Assembly: GCF_022213955.1 (NCBI RefSeq)
Contig: NZ_JAKNTW010000001.1
Location: 868,001 to 932,000 of the forward strand
DNA: 64,000 nt
Direction of reading: 5' to 3'
Source: Dolomitihabitans soli
GTDB lineage: Bacteria; Actinomycetota; Actinomycetes; Streptosporangiales; Streptosporangiaceae
The notes beneath the pieces are model-generated. The model did not search any database. It worked only from the letters and a program-made list of their open reading frames with translations, and had not been told where the DNA came from. The translations under genes and the position numbers were made by a program. The stretch's first letter is position 1, and the number at the start of each line of letters is the position of its first letter. Below are positions 10,318 through 19,900 of the stretch, in pieces.

Positions 10318-10395
10318 GTGAGGGTTGGGAATCGCGGTCACGGCATCGTCGTACCGCATGAAATCGCAAGTCAACGAGCGGAAAGGCCCCTCGTC

Positions 10396-11790
10396 GTGGC
10401 AGCACCGCAGAACTACCTCGCGGTCATCAAGGTCGTCGGCATCGGCGGCGGCGGCGTGAACGCCGTCAACCGAATGATCGAAGAGGGACTCAAGGGCGTC
10501 GAGTTCATCGCCATCAACACCGACGCCCAGGCGCTGCTGATGAGTGACGCAGACGTCAAACTGGATGTCGGCCGAGAGCTCACTCGCGGCCTCGGCGCGG
10601 GGGCCAACCCCGAGGTCGGGCGCAAGGCCGCCGAGGACCACCGTGAGGAGATCGAAGAGGTCCTCAAGGGCGCCGACATGGTTTTCGTCACCGCGGGGGA
10701 GGGTGGCGGCACGGGTACCGGGGGCGCGCCGGTGGTCGCCGGCATCGCTCGCTCCCTGGGCGCCTTGACCATAGGGGTAGTGACCAGACCGTTCAGCTTC
10801 GAGGGCCGCAGGCGTGCGTCCCAGGCCGAAGCCGGCATTGAGACGTTGCGCGACGAGGTCGACACCCTCATCGTGATCCCCAACGACCGGCTGCTGTCGA
10901 TCTCGGATCGGCAGGTGAGCGTGCTCGACGCCTTCAAGGCCGCCGACCAGGTGCTGCTCTCCGGTGTGCAGGGCATAACCGACCTGATCACCACGCCCGG
11001 CCTGATCAACCTCGACTTCGCCGACGTGAAGTCGGTGATGTCCGGTGCCGGGTCGGCGTTGATGGGCATCGGTCACGCCAGGGGTGACGACCGGTCGGTC
11101 GCCGCGGCCGAGATGGCGGTCTCCAGCCCGCTGCTGGAGGCGAGCATAGACGGCGCCCACGGCGTGCTGCTGTCGATCGCCGGCGGGTCCGACCTGGGCT
11201 TGTTCGAGATCAACGAGGCGGCCCAGCTCGTGTCCAACGCGGCGGCCACCGACGCGAACATCATCTTCGGCACGGTCATCGACGACGCGCTCGGCGACGA
11301 GGTGCGGGTGACCGTGATCGCGGCCGGCTTCGACGAACCGGCCAAGGAGCAGCCCGCCGCGCCGCCGCTGCCCGCCGCGCGCCCGCAGGCCACCCGGCCC
11401 GCGGCCGCCTCGTCCGGCAACGGGCCCGGCGGCTCGGGGGCGACCGCCCCCGTGCGGCCCTCGGTGCCCAGCGCGCCGAGTGTGAAGGCCGAGCCGCGTC
11501 AGGAGGCACGACCGGAACCCCGCCCGGAGCCCCGCTACGAGTCACGGCCCGAGCCGCGCGCAGAGCCCCGGGAGCCGTCCGCGCCGGTGCGGCCGTTCGG
11601 CGAGCCCGCGCCGCAGCCCGCGGCCGCGGCCGAGGAGCACCCGGCGCCGGTCTCGATCCCTCGCCCGGCGCCGGAGTCTCCGGCCCCGCCGACGCCCATC
11701 AGCTCGCGGATGTCGGAGCCCACCAGGCGGCGTCCGGTGGTCTTCGAGGAGCAAGAGGAAGAGCTGGACGTCCCCGACTTCCTGAAGTGA
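10396..11790 (+). CDS. ftsZ: Cell division GTPase FtsZ
   Basis: Tubulin-like GTPase that forms the Z ring. 464 residues, longer than the usual 380-400 because of an expanded linker. The N-terminal [17 protein letters not shown] and the tubulin signature GGGTGTG at residues 103-109 are intact. From about residue 317 to 440 comes a Pro/Ala/Arg-rich linker with repeated PEPR/EPR units. The extreme C-terminus DVPDFLK (458-464) is the conserved tail that in actinobacteria recruits SepF. GGAAAGG lies about ten bases before the GTG at 10396; the same frame is open back to 10312 but the extra residues are not FtsZ-like. Confidence 0.96.
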   Translation: MAAPQNYLAVIKVVGIGGGGVNAVNRMIEEGLKGVEFIAINTDAQALLMSDADVKLDVGRELTRGLGAGANPEVGRKAAEDHREEIEEVLKGADMVFVTAGEGGGTGTGGAPVVAGIARSLGALTIGVVTRPFSFEGRRRASQAEAGIETLRDEVDTLIVIPNDRLLSISDRQVSVLDAFKAADQVLLSGVQGITDLITTPGLINLDFADVKSVMSGAGSALMGIGHARGDDRSVAAAEMAVSSPLLEASIDGAHGVLLSIAGGSDLGLFEINEAAQLVSNAAATDANIIFGTVIDDALGDEVRVTVIAAGFDEPAKEQPAAPPLPAARPQATRPAAASSGNGPGGSGATAPVRPSVPSAPSVKAEPRQEARPEPRPEPRYESRPEPRAEPREPSAPVRPFGEPAPQPAAAAEEHPAPVSIPRPAPESPAPPTPISSRMSEPTRRRPVVFEEQEEELDVPDFLK

Positions 11791-11795
11791 CCCCA

Positions 11796-11832
11796 CTCAC
11801 CAGGGGGCGGATGTCAGCCGTCCCAGGGTGAG
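11796..11832 (+). terminator. Hairpin downstream of ftsZ
   Basis: Starting six bases after the ftsZ stop, CTCACC (11796-11801) pairs with GGTGAG (11827-11832), and the inner CGG/CCG and GGG/CCC stretches extend the stem. No U-run follows, so this may be a processing or pausing hairpin rather than a true terminator. Confidence 0.35.
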
Positions 11833-11885
11833 GAGCACCATGGTTGCCGCCGGTTTACCTCTGACAACGGAATTGGCGGCGAAGA

Positions 11886-12590
11886 GTGACGGATCTTACA
11901 CGGCGAGAGCAGATCGCCGCCGGGCTGGCCGAGGTGGAGGCCCGGATCGCCGGGGCCTGCCGTGCGGCGGGCCGCGGCCGCGAGGAGCTCACCCTCGTCG
12001 CGGTGACCAAGACCTACCCGGCCTCCGACGTCCGGATCCTGTCCGGCCTCGGAGTCCGCGACGTCGGCGAGAACCGCGACCAGGAGGCGGCGGCCAAGGC
12101 GGCCGAGACGGCCGGGCTTCCGCTGACCTGGCACTTCGTCGGGCAGTTGCAGACGAACAAGGTGCGTTCCGTGCTCGGGTACGCCGACGTGATCCACTCC
12201 GTCGACAGGATCCGGCTGGTCACCGCGCTGAGTCGCGAGGCGGACCGCGTGGGCCGGGAGGCGACCTGCCTGGTACAGGTCGCCCTCGACGACGATCCCT
12301 CGCGCGGTGGGGCGCGGCCCGGCGAGGTTCCCGCGCTGGCCGACGCGCTGGCCGGGGCCCGGGGACTCCGACTGGGCGGGGTGATGGCGGTGGCCCCGCT
12401 GGGCGAGGAGCCGGACAAGGCGTTCGCCAGGCTGCGGGAACTGGCGCAGGCCGTACGGGAGCGGCATCCCGGTGCGGAGATCATCTCGGCCGGTATGAGC
12501 GGAGATCTGGCGGCGGCGGTGGCGAACGGCGCGACACACCTGCGGATCGGTACGGCGTTGCTCGGTCGCCGGAAGCCCTTCGTCAGGTAA
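11886..12590 (+). CDS. YggS/PROSC-family PLP-binding protein
   Basis: Single-domain alanine-racemase-fold protein thought to buffer pyridoxal 5'-phosphate in the cytoplasm. 234 residues. [10 protein letters not shown] carries the PLP lysine (K42). [22 protein letters not shown] and the C-terminal phosphate-binding [13 protein letters not shown] and LRIGTALLG are all family signatures. Starts at GTG 11886 with no strong ribosome site. In many actinomycetes a multicopper-oxidase-like (YfiH/PgeF) gene lies between ftsZ and this gene; here only 95 bases separate them. It is followed by sepF, as expected. Confidence 0.92.
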   Translation: MTDLTRREQIAAGLAEVEARIAGACRAAGRGREELTLVAVTKTYPASDVRILSGLGVRDVGENRDQEAAAKAAETAGLPLTWHFVGQLQTNKVRSVLGYADVIHSVDRIRLVTALSREADRVGREATCLVQVALDDDPSRGGARPGEVPALADALAGARGLRLGGVMAVAPLGEEPDKAFARLRELAQAVRERHPGAEIISAGMSGDLAAAVANGATHLRIGTALLGRRKPFVR

Positions 12591-12593
12591 TGT

Positions 12594-12629
12594 CCACTCA
12601 AGTGGGCCTTGGTGTCCACACTCAAGTGG
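12594..12629. repeat. Two direct copies of a CCACTCAAGTGG-type half-palindrome upstream of sepF
   Basis: CCACTCAAGTGG at 12594-12605 and ACACTCAAGTGG at 12618-12629 lie 24 bases apart, just after the yggS stop. Each has CACT/AGTG arms around CA. The 118-base gap between yggS and sepF holds nothing else obvious. A regulator-binding pair or part of a sepF promoter is inferred. Confidence 0.45.
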
Positions 12630-12708
12630 AGGTCGCTCAGCGGTCAGCTCCAGAGGGGGTACGGCTGCCGTCACGGACCTGGAAGGCACGACGGAGGACC
12701 AAGTAGCG

Positions 12709-13212
12709 ATGGCCGGCGCGATGCGCAAGATGGCGGTCTACCTCGGTCTCGTGGAGGACGACCGCTACGAGAGGTACGAGAGCTACCCCGACGACGACTA
12801 CGACGAGTACGACGAGTCGCGCAGGGGCGGCGAGGAGCGTCCTGGGACGCCCGGTGACCGCGAGGAGGAGACCGATCCCGGTCTGCCCGCACAGCGGCCC
12901 ACGACGGCCGTCATCGAGCGCCGCACCACCGATCTGGCGCGCATAACGACGCTGCACCCGCGAACCTACAACGAGGCGCGGACCATCGGCGAGCACTTCA
13001 GGGACGGCACTCCGGTCATCATGAACCTGACCGAGATGGTTGACAGTGACGCGAAGAGGCTGGTCGATTTCGCGGCAGGTCTCGTCTTTGGCCTACACGG
13101 AAGCATCGAACGTGTTACCAACAAGGTGTTCCTGTTGTCCCCTGCCAATGTCGAGGTGACCGCCGAGGACAAGGCTCGAATCGCGGAGCGCGGGTTCTTC
13201 AACCAGAGTTAG
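12709..13212 (+). CDS. sepF: Cell division protein SepF
   Basis: Membrane-associated Z-ring anchor of actinobacteria; polymerises and binds the FtsZ C-terminus. 167 residues. An amphipathic N-terminus ([10 protein letters not shown]) for membrane binding is followed by an acidic, Tyr/Asp-rich linker at about residues 16-65. The SepF core is at about 75-160 ([19 protein letters not shown], then VIMNLTEM and [16 protein letters not shown]). The ribosome site AGGA precedes the ATG. Its location after ftsZ and yggS matches the family context. Confidence 0.95.
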   Translation: MAGAMRKMAVYLGLVEDDRYERYESYPDDDYDEYDESRRGGEERPGTPGDREEETDPGLPAQRPTTAVIERRTTDLARITTLHPRTYNEARTIGEHFRDGTPVIMNLTEMVDSDAKRLVDFAAGLVFGLHGSIERVTNKVFLLSPANVEVTAEDKARIAERGFFNQS

Positions 13213-13306
13213 AGTTCCACTATGGACGTACAGGATCGGCCCAGTGGCCCTCGGCGTGGCCGGGGATGGGGATGGTGGCGTACCAGGACGGAGGCAGGAC
13301 AACGCT

Positions 13307-13594
13307 GTGGGGATCGTTAGCGAGATCTTGGTAGTTGTCCTGTCGATCTATCTGGTACTGCTCATCGGTAGAATGATCTTCGAGACGGTGCAGGCGTTCG
13401 CGCGCCAGTGGCGGCCGACAGGGGCCGTGCTGGTGCTGGCGGAGGCCACATACACGGTCACGGACCCACCTCTCAAGTTCCTCCGCCGTTTCATTCCGCC
13501 GCTCCGGTTGGGTACGGTGGCCTTTGACCTAAGCTTCACAGTGCTCTTCATTGTGGTCTTGGTCTTGATCCAACTCGTGTCCGCGCTTCGTTGA
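13307..13594 (+). CDS. YggT-family small membrane protein
   Basis: 95-residue protein with two hydrophobic segments (LVVVLSIYLVLLIGRMIF and the C-terminal LSFTVLFIVVLVLIQLV) separated by a loop containing VTDPPLKFLRRFIPPLRLG, the YggT signature. YggT proteins are short membrane proteins next to division genes; their molecular role is unclear, and osmotic or division links have been suggested. GTG 13307 is chosen because GGAGG lies 12 bases upstream; the longer open frame from 13244 adds non-conserved residues. Confidence 0.88.
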   Translation: MGIVSEILVVVLSIYLVLLIGRMIFETVQAFARQWRPTGAVLVLAEATYTVTDPPLKFLRRFIPPLRLGTVAFDLSFTVLFIVVLVLIQLVSALR

Positions 13595-13642
13595 CGGGTA
13601 CCGTCCCTCCGGACAAACTCCAAGCGCGCCAAGGAGACCGAA

Positions 13643-14503
13643 ATGCCGCTGACGCCCGCCGATGTGCGGAACAAGCAGTTCAGTACGACCCGGCTGCGGC
13701 CGGGGTACGACGAGGAAGAGGTAGACGCCTTCCTTGACGAGGTGGAGGCAGAGCTCGACCGCCTCATCCAGGAGAACGAGGAGCTCCGCGCCAAACTGGC
13801 GGAGTGCCTCCGTGGCAAGGTGCCCGGCGGGATGGGCATGAGCATGGCCCCCGCACCGGTCGCCGAGCCCAAGCCTGAGATGATGGCGCCGCAGCCGGAG
13901 CCGATGAAGCCGCCGGAGCCGCCGCAGCAGCAGCCGCAGCCCGTCCCCGTGGGCATGGGAATGCCGCCCGCCGAGGACAACATGGACACTGCGGCTCGCG
14001 TGCTCGCGCTTGCCCAGCAGACGGCCGACCAGGCCATCTCCGACGCCCGTCGCGAGGCGGACGAGACCGTGACCAGGGCGCGCCGCGAGGCCGACGACAT
14101 CCTCGGCAAGGCACGCCGCCAGGCCGAGCAGGTCATCGGTGACGCCCGTGCCCGGGCCGAGACGCTGGAGCGCGACGCGCAGGAGCGGCACCGTCAGGCC
14201 ATGGGCTCGCTGGTGCAGACCCGCGACGAGCTGGAGCGGAAGGTCGAGGAGCTGCGCAGCTTCGAGCGGGAGTACCGCAGCCGCCTGAAGCTCTACCTGG
14301 AGGACCAGCTTCACAAGCTGGACGTCTCGGCCGAGGGCAGCGGCGCCTTCCCGGTGGTCGGCGGCCAGATGCCGGGCGGCCCTGCGATGTCCCACGCGGG
14401 CAACCAGCAGCAGCTCCCCGGCGCACCCGGCCCCTTCGGCGGCGACCCGTCGCAGCACCAGGCGTTCCAGACGGCTGACGGTCCGCACAACGATCGCAGG
14501 TAG
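13643..14503 (+). CDS. divIVA: DivIVA/Wag31 polar growth protein
   Basis: Coiled-coil scaffold that binds curved membrane at the cell pole and organises apical growth. 286 residues. The membrane-binding N-terminal module is clear (MPLTPADVRNKQFSTTRL, then YDEEEVDAFLDEVEAELDRL). A Pro/Gln/Met-rich linker spans about residues 75-110. A long coiled coil follows with repeated ARREAD and ARRQAEQ heptads to about residue 225, then a Gly/Pro/Gln-rich tail. AAGGAGA precedes the ATG. It closes the division gene set, as in Streptomyces and Mycobacterium. Confidence 0.95.
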   Translation: MPLTPADVRNKQFSTTRLRPGYDEEEVDAFLDEVEAELDRLIQENEELRAKLAECLRGKVPGGMGMSMAPAPVAEPKPEMMAPQPEPMKPPEPPQQQPQPVPVGMGMPPAEDNMDTAARVLALAQQTADQAISDARREADETVTRARREADDILGKARRQAEQVIGDARARAETLERDAQERHRQAMGSLVQTRDELERKVEELRSFEREYRSRLKLYLEDQLHKLDVSAEGSGAFPVVGGQMPGGPAMSHAGNQQQLPGAPGPFGGDPSQHQAFQTADGPHNDRR

Positions 14504-14508
14504 GCTCT

Positions 14509-14532
14509 CGGGTCATCTTCCCTCCTGACCCG
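14509..14532 (+). terminator. Short hairpin between divIVA and the next gene
   Basis: CGGGTCA (14509-14515) and TGACCCG (14526-14532) form a perfect seven-base stem just after the divIVA stop. There is no U-run. It could weaken read-through into the downstream gene. Confidence 0.3.
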
Positions 14533-14549
14533 CTAGTGGGAGTTTCCCT

Positions 14550-16532
14550 GTGATCCTTGTCAGCGCCGGTTTCGTGCTCGCAGCGATCGTCTTGCTGATC
14601 GCGGGCCTCGTGCTGGCCGAGCCGTTCCTCGTGATGTGGTCGATCGTGGTCAGCGTGCTGTCCGCGGTCTTCCTGCTGATCGCGGTGTTGCTACGCCGAC
14701 ACGAGCTGTTCCCCAGTGGTGGACGAGACCGGACGGAGGCATTGACGCCCCCGTCCGCTCCTCTTCCCCCTCCGCCGATGGGGCCGCCCATGATGGTGCC
14801 GCAGACGGCTCAGCAGCGAGCCACGAGCCCCATTCCGCCCCGTGCCCACGCCATGGCCGCGGGAAGGATGCCAGCAGCCCCCAGACCCGGCTCAGGGGTC
14901 TCGCCGGACGCGATCGTCCTGGTGATCCCCGGGCGCAAGCGCTACCACGTTCCCGGCTGCCGACAGCTGGCCGGGCGCGATCATGAGGAGCTCACCTACG
15001 AGGAGGCACGCGAGGAGGGCTTCACGCCCTGCACCTCCTGCCTGCCCGACGCCGCGCTCGGCGGCGTCCAGACACCCCCCACTTCCGATTCCGACTCGGA
15101 GCGCTCGTTCGCCGAACCGACGACCGCCCCCGTCCGCGCGGCCAGGGAAGCCGCCGCAGGCCGCCCCGACCCGGTCCGCCTGGAATCCACGATCTCCCCT
15201 GCCCAGGCGCCATCCAGGCCCACCGGACCCGTTCCCGCCGGGCCCCCGGCCGTGGACCCCAGGGCCCCCGCCGTGCCCACACCAGGCCGCCCGAGCCCCG
15301 GCACCTCGTGGCCCCTGCCCGTCCCCGGCATCTCCGCCGCCTCCCCGGAGTCCGCTCCCACCGGCCCCGAACGCGCTCCCACCGGTTCCGAGCGCGCTGC
15401 CCGTGGTCCAGAGCGGAGCCCCGGCGCCGCGCAGCGCCCCGCCGGTCCCGAACGTCCGGCCAGTGGTCCCGAGAGTGCCGAACGCGTCGCGGGTGGTTCT
15501 GAGCCCGCTCCGGCTGGTTCCTCCGGACCGGCGAAACCCGGCACCGATGGTTCAGGCTCGACCGACGGGACTCCGGCATCCGGGTCGGTTCCGTCCCGCG
15601 GCCAGGAAAGCGGCCAGAAAAGCGGCCAGAAAGCCCGTGACACGGCGGCATCCCAGGACGCGCCGCCCCCGGGTCGTCCGGCAGTCGAGCAGACCGCACC
15701 TTCTTCCGCTGGACCGAAGTCCTCCGGCACCACCGGATCCGGATCAGAAGCCCTGTCATGGTTCAGCCGCCAGGAATCGGATTCCCGTGACGAGGGTCCC
15801 GTCGCCAAGTCGGCCACCCCCGGAAGCTCGGACCCCTCCGAGCCGGCCGCCCCCGGAAGCCCGGCCGCCTCCGAGCCGGTGGTCACCGCATCCGGACGCC
15901 CCGGGCCGCAGGTCTCCGGCGGCTCCGCTGACGCGATCCCCTCCTCCCCGGCGCGAAAGCCGGACGCCGCCGCCGATCAGGCGGTCCCCGGCTCCTCCGC
16001 TGGAACGCCCGCCCGTAAGAAGGACGAGCCGGGCAGGGCCGCGACGGAGGCTGCCGGGCAGGCATCGAATCCTCCCAAGGGCTCCTCTCCGGAGAGGGAC
16101 GACGCGCCCGATGACCCCGACCCGCTCGACGCGGTCGTGGTCGTGGACGACGGCGGCACCCCCGAGAAGGCCGCACCCGCCCCCGGAAGGGGTTCAGGCC
16201 CGGCCACCGGCACGAACGGCACCCCGCCGCGAGAGACGCCCGGCCGCACCCAGTCGTCCGCCGAGGCCCGCAGCGGTGACGACGACGAGGCTGAACGACC
16301 GACCCCGGCGCCCGATCGGCAGCAGCGCGAAGCGGCCGATCCCGATCCCAAGGACGCGGCCCGGGGCACCGTGAAGATCATCACAGGCACCCGGCGGTTC
16401 CACAGCGCCACCTGCCCGTTGATCCGCGGCATCGATGACAGCGGGCTGGAGACCCTGTCCCGCTCGGCGGCCGAAGCCGGCGGCCTCAGCAGCTGCTCGG
16501 TGTGCCGGCACGACCACCAGATCGTCGGCTAG
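14550..16532 (+). CDS. Membrane protein with two Ada-like HxxxC/CxxC modules and a long disordered linker
   Basis: Not a recognised named family. 660 residues from a GTG preceded by GTGGGAG. Two membrane segments at about residues 3-22 and 28-48 are followed by a Pro-rich stretch. Module 1 is YHVPGC (H133, C137) then CTSC (C161, C164); module 2, at the very C-terminus, is FHSATC (H618, C622) then CSVC (C649, C652). The pattern HxxxC ... CxxC resembles the Ada-type metal-binding motif also found at the ends of thermonuclease-like proteins. About 440 Ser/Pro/Gly/Glu-rich residues lie between, with imperfect GPERAPTGSER-like repeats. Zinc binding is inferred. It follows divIVA on the same strand. 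Confidence 0.72.
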   Translation: MILVSAGFVLAAIVLLIAGLVLAEPFLVMWSIVVSVLSAVFLLIAVLLRRHELFPSGGRDRTEALTPPSAPLPPPPMGPPMMVPQTAQQRATSPIPPRAHAMAAGRMPAAPRPGSGVSPDAIVLVIPGRKRYHVPGCRQLAGRDHEELTYEEAREEGFTPCTSCLPDAALGGVQTPPTSDSDSERSFAEPTTAPVRAAREAAAGRPDPVRLESTISPAQAPSRPTGPVPAGPPAVDPRAPAVPTPGRPSPGTSWPLPVPGISAASPESAPTGPERAPTGSERAARGPERSPGAAQRPAGPERPASGPESAERVAGGSEPAPAGSSGPAKPGTDGSGSTDGTPASGSVPSRGQESGQKSGQKARDTAASQDAPPPGRPAVEQTAPSSAGPKSSGTTGSGSEALSWFSRQESDSRDEGPVAKSATPGSSDPSEPAAPGSPAASEPVVTASGRPGPQVSGGSADAIPSSPARKPDAAADQAVPGSSAGTPARKKDEPGRAATEAAGQASNPPKGSSPERDDAPDDPDPLDAVVVVDDGGTPEKAAPAPGRGSGPATGTNGTPPRETPGRTQSSAEARSGDDDEAERPTPAPDRQQREAADPDPKDAARGTVKIITGTRRFHSATCPLIRGIDDSGLETLSRSAAEAGGLSSCSVCRHDHQIVG

Positions 16533-16644
16533 CAGCAGGTGCCCGTCGGCGGCGACCCGGGGTGACCTGGCGTAGCCGCCGGCGCCACCCGCAGGGCATC
16601 GCCGTCAGGGCCTGCCGCCGCTACTTCGGCACTGAACCACCGCT

Positions 16645-16719
16645 GCTCTGCCTGCGCGCTCTGCCTGCGCGCTCTGCCTGCGCGCTCGGCGTGTGCGCCC
16701 TGCCTGCGCTCTGCCTGCC
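16645..16719. repeat. 13-bp tandem repeat (GCTCTGCCTGCGC)
   Basis: Three perfect copies at 16645-16657, 16658-16670 and 16671-16683, then three decayed copies to 16719. Non-coding, between convergent genes. Confidence 0.85.
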
Positions 16720-16950
16720 TTGGCTTCGCCGCCGCCACCGACCTCGCGGAGTCGGCCGAGTGCGTACGACGACTACGGCGGGCACTCTGACACCGCCCGC
16801 CGCCGGGGCGCCGTCGGGAGCGCCTCTGGCGCGTCAGCGAGCGCATCTGGTCCTGCCCACCGGTTGGGGGTACCCGCTGAGCCGGCTCTGATCGCCCGCA
16901 CCAGGTCACCGGCACCTGGCCGATGTTCCGGGACGGGACCCCGAGCCGAT

Positions 16951-16978
16951 GTTCCGGGACCCCGAGGGGCCCCGGAAC
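16951..16978. terminator. Strong hairpin between convergent genes, ileS terminator
   Basis: GTTCCGGGACCCC (16951-16963) pairs with GGGGCCCCGGAAC (16966-16978) with one mismatch. It lies ten bases beyond the ileS stop on the minus strand and could act for both directions. No U-run. Confidence 0.55.
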
Positions 16979-16987
16979 GTACGTCGG

Positions 16988-19900
16988 TCAGGCGGTGGCG
17001 CGCTGGAGCTGGAAGGTGAGGTGAAGGTCGGTGTCCTCGTGGGTGGGGAGACCGGGGTGGACGGACTCGGTGAGGGACGTGGCGAGGACCTCGTCGGCGA
17101 CCGTCCGGCCCTGGGTGCGCAGGGCGCCGGCCAGGTCGGGGTCGGAGGTGGACCACCACACGTCGATCCGGTCGGTGATCGACAGGCCGGTGGACTTGCG
17201 GGCGTCCTGGACCAGCCGGATCACCTCGCGGATGAGACCGGCGCGCCGCAGCTCGTCGGTCATCGTCAGGTCGAGGGCCACGGTCTCACCGGTCCCGGTG
17301 TCGATCGCCCCGGTCTCCACCGCCCAGCCGGACTTCGGCTGCTCGGTGATGATCACATCATCGGGCCCGAGGTCCACCGTGCCGACCTCGGCGGCCCGCA
17401 GGGTGACGGCCTCGCCCGACCGCAGGGCGCGCGCCACGGTGGCGGGGTCGGCGGCGGTGATCGCGGCGGCGACCAGCTTGGTCTGACCGCCGAACCGCTT
17501 GCCCAGGGCGCGGAAGTTGGGCTTGACGGTGAAGGAGACCAGGTCGGCGCCGATGCCGGAGAGGTCTTCGAGTGACTGCACGTTCAGCTCGTCGGCGATG
17601 AGGTCGCGCAGCTCGCCGGAGAGCGTGGCCCAGCCGGGGGCGCCGACGAGCGCGCGGCCGAGCGGCTGGCGGGTCCTGACGCCCGAGGAGGCGCGAGCGG
17701 ACCGGCCGAGCTCGACGAGCCGCCGGACCAGGGCCATCTGCTCCGACAGCGCGGGGTTCAGGAGCGCGGCCTCGGCGTCCGGCCAGGTGGTGAGGTGGAC
17801 CGAGGTGGGGTCGCCGGGGCCGCGCAGCACGTCCCACACGTGGTCGGTGAGGAACGGCGTGACGGGCGCCATCAGCCGGGTCACCGTCTCCAGGCACTCG
17901 TACAGCGTGGCGAACGCCGACGTCTCGCCCTCCCAGAACCGGCGCCGGGAACGCCGTACGTACCAGTTGGACAGGTCGTCGAGGAACGCGGCCAGCCGGC
18001 GCCCCGCCCGCGCGGTGTCGTACTCCTCCATCGACGCGGTGACCTCGGTGACCGTGCGGTGCAGTTCGGCGAGCGCCCACCGGTCGATCAGCGGCCGTTC
18101 CCCGTACGGCGGAGCCTCGGCGAGCATCGCCGGTGACCAGGACTCCGCGTTGGCGTAGAGCACGAAGAAGGAGGCGGTGTTCCAGTAGGTCAGCAGGACC
18201 TTCCGGACGATCTCCTCCAGGGCGCCGTGGCCGACCCGGCGGGCGGCCCACGGGGAGCCCGCGCAGGCCATGAACCAGCGCAGGGCGTCGGCTCCGTGCT
18301 GCTCCATGAGCGGCATGGGCTTCAGCACGTTGTCCAGGTGCTTGCTCATCTTGCGGCCGTCCTCGGCGAGGATCAGGCCGAGGCACAGCACGTTCTCATA
18401 GGAGCTGCGGTCGAAGACCAGGGTGCTGACCGCCATCATCGAGTAGAACCAGCCGCGCGTCTGGTCGGTGGCCTCGCAGATGAACTGGCCGGGGAAGGAC
18501 GCCTCGAAGACCTCCTTGTTGACGTGCGGCGCGCCCCACTGGGCGAACGGCATCGAGCCCGAGTCGTACCAGGCGTCGATCACGTCGGGGACCCTTCGGG
18601 CCTCCTCGCCGCAGGTCGGGCAGTCGAAGGTGACGTCGTCGACGAAGGGGCGGTGCGGGTCGAGCGCGGTCAGGTCGCGGCCCGCGTGCCTGCCCAGCTC
18701 GGCGAGCGAGCCCACGCAGGTGACGTGCGACTCGTCGGCCGAGCAGATCCACAGCGGCAGCGGCGTGCCCCAGTATCTGGATCGGGACAGCGCCCAGTCG
18801 ACGTTGTTGCGCAGCCACTCGCCGTACCGGCCGTTCTTGATCGACTCGGGGAACCAGGAGGTCTTCTCGTTCTCGGCGAGCATCCGGTCCTTGATGGCGG
18901 TGGTGCGGATGTACCACGAAGGGAGGGCGTAGTAGAGCAGCGCCGTGTGACAGCGCCAGCAGTGCGGGTAGCTGTGGTCGAAGTGGCCGCCGCGGAACAG
19001 CAGGCCGCGCCGGCGGAGGTCCTCGGTGAGGTCCTCGTCGGCGTCCTTGAAGAACTGCCCGCCGACCATGGGCACCTCGGCGAGGAAACGCCCGTCGGGG
19101 CCGATCGGGTTCACCACGGGCAGGCCGTACCGCTTGCAGATCGTCAGGTCGTCGGCGCCGAAGGCGGGCGCCTGGTGGACCAGTCCGGTGCCGTCCTCGA
19201 CGGTGACGTAGTCGGCGAGGACCACGTAGTGCGCGCCCGGGATGTCGACCAGCTCGAAGGGCCGCGTGTAGGTGGTGTGCTCCAGCTCCGTGCCGGGGAC
19301 GCCGGCGAGCCGCTCGGCGTCCTCACCGAGCACCGCGGCGAGCAGCGGTTCGGCGACGACCAGCACCTCGTCCGAGCCCGCGGGGCGCGCGGCCACGTAG
19401 GTCACCTCGGGGTGGACGGCGACGGCCGTGTTGGACACCAGGGTCCAGGGCGTGGTGGTCCAGACGAGCAGGGACGCGCCGAGGTCGGCGAGGGGGCCGG
19501 CGGTGATGGGCATCTTGACGTACACCGACGGGCTGGTGATGGTCTCGTAGCCGCCGGGCTGGCCCAGTTCGTGGTCGGACAGGCCGGTGCCGCAGCGCGG
19601 GCAGTACGGCGTGATGCGGAAGTCGCGGAACAGCAGTTCCTTGTCCCAGATGTTCTTCAGCGACCACCAGACGGCCTCGACGTAGGAGGCGTCCATGGTG
19701 CGGTAGGCCTGGGAGGTGTCCACCCAGTAGCCCATCCGCTCGGTCATCTCCTCGAAGGCGTCCACGTGCCGCAGCACCGACTCGCGGCAGCGGGCGTTGA
19801 ACTCGGCGATGCCGTACGCCTCGATCTCGGGCTTGCCCGACAGGCCGAGCTCCTTCTCCACGGCGACCTCCACGGGCAGGCCGTGGCAGTCCCAGCCGGC

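Larger units (their letters stand above)
16533..16985. other. Convergent intergenic region
   Basis: About 450 bases between the dual-module membrane protein and the ileS stop. No credible gene; open frames here are Arg-rich and lack ribosome sites. It holds a 13-base tandem repeat and a strong hairpin, listed separately, plus a direct repeat CCGATGTTCCGGGAC near 16920-16934 and 16947-16961. Confidence 0.6.

Noticed and set aside
11828-12706. Alternative frame over yggS starting upstream of it
   Set aside because: Product is Arg/Gly-rich without motifs; the 11886 frame carries all YggS signatures.
16533-16985. Search for tRNA or small RNA genes in the larger gaps (also 48356-48789, 30574-30767 and 57830-58069)
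   Set aside because: No TPsiC/acceptor-type tRNA patterns or known RNA motifs were found by eye; only hairpins and repeats.
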